DNA of 6,052 nucleotides from Opitutales bacterium (GTDB lineage: Bacteria; Verrucomicrobiota; Verrucomicrobiae; Opitutales; CAG-312): the NCBI GenBank assembly GCA_017623955.1, contig JAGAOA010000205.1, positions 1 through 6,052 of the forward strand, read 5' to 3'. How positions within the stretch are numbered: position 1 is the first letter of the stretch; each line of letters opens with the position of its first letter. A model generated the notes under the pieces. That model did no database searches, was not told the DNA's origin, and saw only the letters and a program-made list of their open reading frames with translations. The translations under genes and the position numbers were made by a program. Of the stretch, positions 1 through 6,052 are shown piece by piece.

Positions 1-683
1 TAACCGCTTCGCATGGCGGAGTTGCAGTTATTCGCATAAAAGATAAAAAAGTTGTGTTCTTTGCTCACGCAGGTAAAAATCCTCATTCTGCATGCTTGTT
101 GCCCGATGGAAATGTAGTTGCAGTTTCTTCAACCGACAATAAACTTACTTTGTTCGATACATCTAAATATAAACAAGGAGAGCCTTGTAGAGATTTCGTT
201 TGCTATCAGTTAGATTTTGCTCATGGAGTAGTTTGGGATAAACAGCAACAGATGTTATGGGGGTTGGGTATGCAATCGATAGTTGGTTACAAGTACAACT
301 TTAATAAAAAATATCCAGCACTTATTCGAGTTTGCTCTTACGAAGTTCCCGAAGTTGCCAAGTGCGGACACGATTTGTATCCTATTCCAAATACAAAGTA
401 CTTATTTTTAACAGGAACTGAAGGCATTGCAATATTTGATACTCAAACACGAAAGTTTAGAGACATAGCAAATGTAAAACACGTAAAGAGTATTTCGATG
501 TCGGAGCCTAATGGGCAAGTTATGTATCTGAAAGCAACAACACGTTGGTGGAGTCAATCAGTTGTAGCGGCAAACGCACAACTTTCAAAGATTGGTACAT
601 ATCCAAATGGTAAAATATACAAGGCTCGTTGGCTTATTCCAAATGAGTTTAGTGCATGTGATGTTGCTCCTTGTAACGATTAA
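1..683 (+). CDS. DUF6528-like protein of unknown function, C-terminal part (5' end outside window)
   Basis: The frame is open from base 3 to the TAA at 681-683 with no stop, so this is the last 226 codons of a longer gene. The GTG at 54 is not a credible start because the similarity continues upstream of it (TASHGGVAVIRIKDKKVVFF). I recognise the DUF6528 pattern from memory: GGVAVIR, then NPHSACLLPDGNVVAVSSTDN, then FAHGVVWD and LWGLG, YKYNFN, a GHDLYPIP block, NVKSIS-like KHVKSIS, a WW pair, and a closing KIYKARW. The repeated short beta-strand units suggest a propeller-like fold. There are seven cysteines in this fragment, two of them in the last ten residues (ACDVAPC), which could form disulfides if the protein is exported; the N-terminus that would carry a signal peptide is missing. 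Biochemical role is unknown. It converges on miaA and shares the four bases TTAA with that gene's stop. Family call fairly sure, function not inferred. Confidence 0.72.
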   Translation, partial: TASHGGVAVIRIKDKKVVFFAHAGKNPHSACLLPDGNVVAVSSTDNKLTLFDTSKYKQGEPCRDFVCYQLDFAHGVVWDKQQQMLWGLGMQSIVGYKYNFNKKYPALIRVCSYEVPEVAKCGHDLYPIPNTKYLFLTGTEGIAIFDTQTRKFRDIANVKHVKSISMSEPNGQVMYLKATTRWWSQSVVAANAQLSKIGTYPNGKIYKARWLIPNEFSACDVAPCND

Positions 684-1561
684 AATTTACTACGCGGAAT
701 ATCGCGTAATTGCGTAGCAAAATATTTGCGTTGTTTACGCACTAACGACATTGTTTGTATAAAGATGTCGTTTTTTAATTTTTGTAAATCATTAGAAGAG
801 GTCTGTATAAATTCAATAGCTTGTTTGTATCCTGTTGAATTTCTCAACGAGGGATTTTTTAGAATTCCCAACTCTATTAATTCGCGGGTTTCTTCTATAA
901 GTCCATTTTGAAGCATTGCTTGTGTTCGTTGTTGTATTCGTTCTAGCATTTCATCATCTGGGCGATCAAGCAAAATGAACTTGCGTGAAAAATTTCCCAT
1001 AGGACATGGTAATTTTTCAAATTCTTCTCTAAGTTGACGAACTGATTTTGATGTAGTAAGACATCTTTCTAACGCATTTTTTGTACGTCGAGGGTTGTTC
1101 ATATCAATCATTTCCGATGCATGTGAATCAACTTTCAAAAGCTCTTCAGCCAATTTTTTCGCACCTCCTTCAAGCTCTATTTTTGAAGTAAAATCACTAA
1201 TACTTTTTGGCACATCAATTTTGTCTGCAACAGCCATAAACCACGACTTTAAATAAAATCCACTACCGCCAACAACTACTATATTTTTACCACGATTTTT
1301 GATGTCTAAATATGCTTTCTTTGCTAATTCTACATAAGTTGCTACATCAAAAGTTTCGTCTACGTTTGCTACATCTATTAAGTGATGTTTTACTTGAGTT
1401 TGTTCTTCAATAGTTGCTTTGGCTGAACCTATATTGGCTTTTTTGTATATTTGAACACTATCGCACGAGATTATTTCTGCATTGTTTTTCTTTGCAATAT
1501 CTATTGCCAACGACGTTTTTCCTGAGCATGTTGCTCCACTAATGATTATAACTTCATTCAT
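680..1561 (-). CDS. miaA: tRNA dimethylallyltransferase MiaA
   Basis: MiaA transfers a dimethylallyl group from DMAPP to N6 of adenosine 37 in tRNAs that read codons starting with U; it acts in the cytosol and steadies codon-anticodon pairing. The 293-residue product has the normal length. Visible motifs are the P-loop GATCSGKT (9-16), the DSVQIYK block with Asp34, the presumed general base, HHLIDV (59-64), GGSGFYL (98-104), NNPRRTKNALER (155-166), the Arg212 region RIQQRTQAML, STGYK (242-246) and the C-terminal LVRKQRKYF (273-281). Two deviations from the commonest forms are Ala-Thr-Cys in the P-loop (usually Pro-Thr-x) and Ser100 where many homologues have Thr; Ser is a conservative replacement. 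The ATG at 1561 overlaps the nth stop as ATGA and has no clear Shine-Dalgarno sequence, so translation probably depends on coupling to nth. It is the last gene of the minus-strand cluster. Function is secure. Confidence 0.96.
   Translation of the reverse strand: MNEVIIISGATCSGKTSLAIDIAKKNNAEIISCDSVQIYKKANIGSAKATIEEQTQVKHHLIDVANVDETFDVATYVELAKKAYLDIKNRGKNIVVVGGSGFYLKSWFMAVADKIDVPKSISDFTSKIELEGGAKKLAEELLKVDSHASEMIDMNNPRRTKNALERCLTTSKSVRQLREEFEKLPCPMGNFSRKFILLDRPDDEMLERIQQRTQAMLQNGLIEETRELIELGILKNPSLRNSTGYKQAIEFIQTSSNDLQKLKNDIFIQTMSLVRKQRKYFATQLRDIPRSKF
690..717. terminator. Possible bidirectional terminator at the convergent gene ends
   Basis: Two alternative short stems lie just past the plus-strand stop: TACGCG (691-696) with CGCGTA (703-708), loop of six, or CTACGC (690-695) with GCGTAG (712-717). 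Both are GC-rich in an AT-rich setting. On the plus strand they are followed by CAAAATATTT, and on the minus strand by TAAATTTTAA, neither a strong U-tract. They also encode the last residues of MiaA (RDIPRS), so the structure could be incidental. Confidence 0.3.
1558..1561 (-). promoter_or_regulatory. ATGA overlap between nth and miaA
   Basis: The nth TGA (1560-1558) lies within the miaA start (ATG at 1561-1559), giving the common four-base ATGA overlap. The twenty bases upstream hold no purine-rich ribosome site, which points to coupled translation. Confidence 0.85.
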
Positions 1562-2186
1562 TTTCTAGCTAGAATTTTACACATTGGGCAAAGTGTTTCT
1601 TTGGTTTTGCATGTATGAGCTTTGCAAAACTCTCTACCATAGTATATAAATTGCAAATGTAAATTATGCCACGCTTGTTGTGGAAATGTTTTTTTTAGAT
1701 CAATTTCTGTTTGTTCTACGCTTTTCCCATTAGATAGTTTCCACCGCTTAGCAAGGCGATGTATATGGGTATCAACAGGGAATGCAGGTTTGCCGAATGC
1801 TTGCGACATTATTACTGAAGCTGTTTTGTGTCCAACACCCGCCAAGCTTTCTAATTCTTCAAAAGATTGTGGAACAATTCCGTCGAACCTTTCACACAAT
1901 GTTTGTGATAGCTTTTTTATATTTGCTGATTTTGATTTTGTGAGTCCACAGGGCTTGATTATTTCGGCTATTTCTTCTTGAGATAATTTTGCCATCTTTT
2001 GAGGCGTATTTGCTTTTGCAAATAATTTAGGTGTAACTTCGTTTACACGCTTATCGGTACATTGAGCTGATAAAACAACGGCAATCAAAAATGTAAATAT
2101 ATTTTGAAACTTCAATGGAATTTGCGGAGCTGGATAAAGTTTATCCAGCTCCTGCATTATAAATTCCGCACGTTGCTTCTTTGTCA

Positions 2187-2187
<1 letters not shown>
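1558..2187 (-). CDS. nth: Endonuclease III (DNA glycosylase / AP lyase)
   Basis: Nth removes oxidised pyrimidines from DNA and cleaves the abasic site as part of base excision repair. The product has 209 residues (E. coli Nth has 211). LSAQCTD (39-45) matches the conserved LSAQxTD block; the helix-hairpin-helix is LESLAGVGHKTASVIM (112-127) with catalytic Lys121; PVDTHIHRLAKR (137-148) supplies catalytic Asp139. The ATG at 2187 puts LSAQ at the same distance from the N-terminus as in E. coli, which supports this start over the ATG at codon 11. The C-terminal cysteines are 188, 193, 200 and 203 (C-x4-C-x6-C-x2-C), unlike the classical C-x6-C-x2-C-x5-C iron-sulfur motif, and the protein ends at the position where the last classical cysteine would fall. 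The glycosylase core is intact, so it is probably active. It overlaps lacZ by one base and miaA by four. MutY is excluded: there is no MutY C-terminal domain and the catalytic Lys is present. Confidence 0.95.
1563..1574. repeat. 12-base perfect palindrome before the miaA start
   Basis: TTCTAGCTAGAA reads the same on both strands and lies one base upstream of the miaA ATG on the minus strand, within the last nth codons. It contains two CTAG tetramers, a word often rare in bacteria. No function can be assigned; an RNA stem here would be short and weak. Confidence 0.5.
2126..2152. repeat. 13-base perfect inverted repeat inside the start of nth
   Basis: The arms GGAGCTGGATAAA (2126-2138) and TTTATCCAGCTCC (2140-2152) are exact reverse complements around a single G at 2139. 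GC pairs at 2124-2125 and 2154-2155 extend the stem past one bulged T. In the mRNA this gives about 12 pairs with a 3-base loop, 36-62 bases into nth (codons 12-21, encoding QELDKLYPAP). No U-tract follows on either strand, so it is not a standard terminator. Confidence 0.85.

Positions 2188-6052
<3,865 letters not shown>

Noticed and set aside
54..56. GTG at 54 as the start of the first gene
   Set aside because: The frame is open to the window edge and the upstream residues (GGVAVIRIKDKKV) continue the family similarity, so the true start lies outside.

Overview
The window is almost entirely coding. It holds the 3' end of one plus-strand gene and a convergent, tightly packed minus-strand cluster. 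All four coding regions are AT-rich (roughly 35-40% GC by eye), with no shift in composition that would suggest recent transfer. No tRNA, rRNA, insertion sequence, CRISPR array, phage gene or attachment site is visible.

Layout: (1) 1-683, plus strand, the C-terminal part of a DUF6528-type (predicted beta-propeller-like) protein of unknown function; the frame is open through the left edge. (2) 680-1561, minus strand, miaA, tRNA A37 dimethylallyltransferase. (3) 1558-2187, minus strand, nth, endonuclease III. (4) 2187-6026, minus strand, a 1279-residue exported GH2 beta-galactosidase (LacZ type) with a LamG-like domain inserted between its catalytic barrel and the next beta-sandwich domain. Only 26 bases (6027-6052, all A/T) lie outside genes.

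Transcription order on the minus strand is lacZ, nth, miaA. The lacZ stop and nth start share one base (TAATG), and the nth stop and miaA start overlap as ATGA, so the three are very likely co-transcribed and translationally coupled. This places an exported glycan-degrading enzyme ahead of two housekeeping genes, one for DNA repair and one for tRNA modification. They share no pathway; the link is probably expression, not function. The end of miaA and the end of the plus-strand gene meet on a shared TTAA, next to a short GC-rich inverted repeat that could end transcription.

Organism: a Gram-negative glycan degrader, probably from the Planctomycetota-Verrucomicrobiota-Chlamydiota or Bacteroidota groups. 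From memory of the families, the MiaA motifs (GGSGFYL, NNPRRTKNALER, KNPS..STGYK) and the Nth tail (GREFC...CPMC) look most like Opitutae-type Verrucomicrobiota. The Shine-Dalgarno-free, A/T-only leader of lacZ would also fit Bacteroidota. This assignment is an inference.

The window is mostly ordinary. The points most worth a second look are a 13-base perfect inverted repeat just inside nth, the rearranged cysteine tail of Nth, the lectin-like insertion in LacZ, and the odd gene order.
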